DNA of 64,000 nt from Coriaria nepalensis. Its lineage: Eukaryota > Streptophyta > Magnoliopsida > Cucurbitales > Coriariaceae. The notes beneath the pieces are model-generated. The model was not told the DNA's origin, searched no databases, and saw only the letters and a program-made list of their open reading frames with translations. Shown in pieces: positions 62,331-64,000 of the stretch (positions are counted from its first letter, which is position 1; the number at the start of each line of letters is the position of its first letter). The DNA is taken from positions 5,275,001-5,339,000 of the forward strand of contig CP114499.1 in NCBI GenBank assembly GCA_027186245.1, written 5' to 3'. Both the position numbers and the translations under genes were made by a program.

Positions 62331-64000
62331 CTGAGGGAACATGATTATCATATAACTAGTAGTTTAGAATTATCCATCATATAGAAATGGCAAAAATGAC
62401 AAGTTAGAATGATGGAAGAAAAAAAGAGTAATGAACTATATCTTTTGACTTCATCCTCCATACAATATGATAAGAAATAACTGAACAAAATAATATTTCT
62501 ATGCTATAACCAATACACCATAATGATACCAATTAGAGAGGAAGATAAAGGGAGGGTAATCACATCAATGAAACAACAGGTTAAGCCCTTTAAACTCTAG
62601 GATTACCAAGTGCAACATATATACTCCATCTGCGCATATCTCACAAAATTAAAGGCTTGACTAGCTATTTTATCCCCCACAGCCTGATGCCGATACCACA
62701 AATTTCAATACAAAACAATGTCATTCCATCACTTAACATTTTTATACTCAAACAACCGACTATTGAAAAGGTAAGAATATGGGCGTTCAAGCAATCAGAC
62801 ACAAGAAACAATATGGCATATGGCATCTCAAATTTGATATGAAATGGAAAAGCTCTTAATACATACTAAAGCTTTCCAGTCAACTTTAAGATAAGTTTTT
62901 TTTTTTCTTTTGGCCAAATAACTTTAAGATCAAGAATAAAGAGAAATTAATGCTTCAGACCAAAGTTGAGTTAAGGGTTTCAAGAAAGGTGGATAGAGAA
63001 ATGGGAGAATTTCAAAGGTTCTAAATTGACAGCAAATGGTGTTTCTCCTTTACCCTCATCATAGATAGTACAGAGAAAGTACCCATGTAATAAAACAAGA
63101 AAGCCCTCGAAAGCCAATACACCCGAAACTTATAACTCAAAATCATCAAACAAGTTACAGAACTGTCACAAATCTAACCATTTCCATCTGAAAATGAGGA
63201 TCTAAACATTCATCCACTCATCTCAATTTCACCTTACAATCAAAATAGTATTTCACCACGTGCTATGTTTCATACCTCTGTTTCTTCAAACAAACATGCA
63301 GGGATTATAAATAACTTTGAGAAAAAAGCTGTCATCTTCTTGGGTCATAGATTAAAAGTTTCCAAGGGCCAACCCGTCACAAGGCACCCCACTCAACCAA
63401 ATATTAGAAAACAGAGTTGATGACCTTTTCTACCAGTATGTCAGCTTAACAGAAATATGCTAAAGATAAAAATACTAAGTAATTTCAATGCAAATTTAAT
63501 GGAAAACCCTGAACCAACTCCATCTTCTGATGCAGGATACAAACAACACAAGTTTAGAGTTTTTTTTTTTTTTTGGCATTACCCACATTAGTATGCTATA
63601 GATAATGTGGCCACCTTCTTACATCTGTTAATGAATTAGAAAACCCCTTAATTTATTCAGCTCTGAATGAAATTTAGTCACAACTCACCAACTAGCAAAG
63701 GACTAATATTAACCATTCAGATTTACTTAGCTCTCTTCATTTGGTAGTCTCCAAGTTCGAAAGCCTCAATCTCTACAGTTCCAAATGATGTCATAAATAA
63801 TAATAAAAAGCAAATTTATTTTCATACACAAATAAAGTTCCAGACTTTTTTCATTCAGCACTGATCCTTGACGACATAACACTATTGGCATACACAATAG
63901 TGAGTGACATTCAGTTGGCTCAAAAAGAACATTATTTAATTATTATCAGCTAAAACAAAAACTTCTGGTAAAATTGCCAAATAAGAAAGAAGTAATTAAG
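62331..64000. other. Probable ALADIN intron to the window edge
   Basis: Sequence upstream of the first visible ALADIN exon on the minus strand. I looked for conserved upstream WD40 exons and found none; the stretch is A/T rich with frequent stops, consistent with intron. It contains a poly-T run at about 63560-63574. Confidence 0.5.

Overview
The window is 64 kb of AT-rich eukaryotic nuclear DNA from a flowering plant, very probably a eudicot. The genes are split by short GT-AG introns, are separated by long A/T-rich spacers with many microsatellites, and belong to plant families: a plastid protoporphyrinogen oxidase, the plant meiotic axis protein ASY3, a pectin acetylesterase, a DHHC S-acyltransferase, a DUF1685 protein and the nucleoporin ALADIN. 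LTR retrotransposon and Mutator-like remnants lie between and inside them. I cannot fix the family; no organelle or bacterial signature is present. Exon borders were derived by hand from splice signals, reading-phase arithmetic and family similarity.

Layout. 1-3372: AT-rich spacer and the 3' flank of the first gene. 3373-9703 (-): PPOX1, nine exons, with a 1,979-bp gag-only LTR retrotransposon (4724-6702, 5-bp target duplication) in intron 6. 9704-10678: divergent promoter region. 10679-15443 (+): ASY3, ten exons. 15824-17645 (-): a CHMP7-type ESCRT-III protein, convergent with ASY3. 18060-21965: a decayed MULE transposase between arrays of short palindromic repeats. 22170-23430 (-): a truncated, inverted pseudogene copy of the DUF1685 gene found intact at 34543-35522 (+). 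27797-33222: a non-autonomous Copia-type element with 1-1.2 kb LTRs, lying between the two DUF1685 copies. 36399-39584 (-): pectin acetylesterase, twelve exons. 42560-47188: a transposon-like gene remnant whose apparent intron holds six near-identical 657-bp tandem copies. 47973-52031 (-): DHHC S-acyltransferase. 54205-57623 (+): membrane-anchored RING-H2 protein. 60169-62330 (-): the 3' five exons of ALADIN; its 5' part lies beyond the right edge.

The genes form no common pathway; this is ordinary plant gene order. PPOX1 serves tetrapyrrole synthesis in plastids, ASY3 the meiotic chromosome axis, CHMP7 membrane remodelling, PAE the cell wall, the DHHC and RING proteins membrane-localised protein modification, and ALADIN the nuclear pore. 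The most unusual parts are the 657-bp array (43055-46998), which has copied a splice acceptor and the start of an exon six times, the gag-only element in PPOX1, and the recent inverted DUF1685 duplication.
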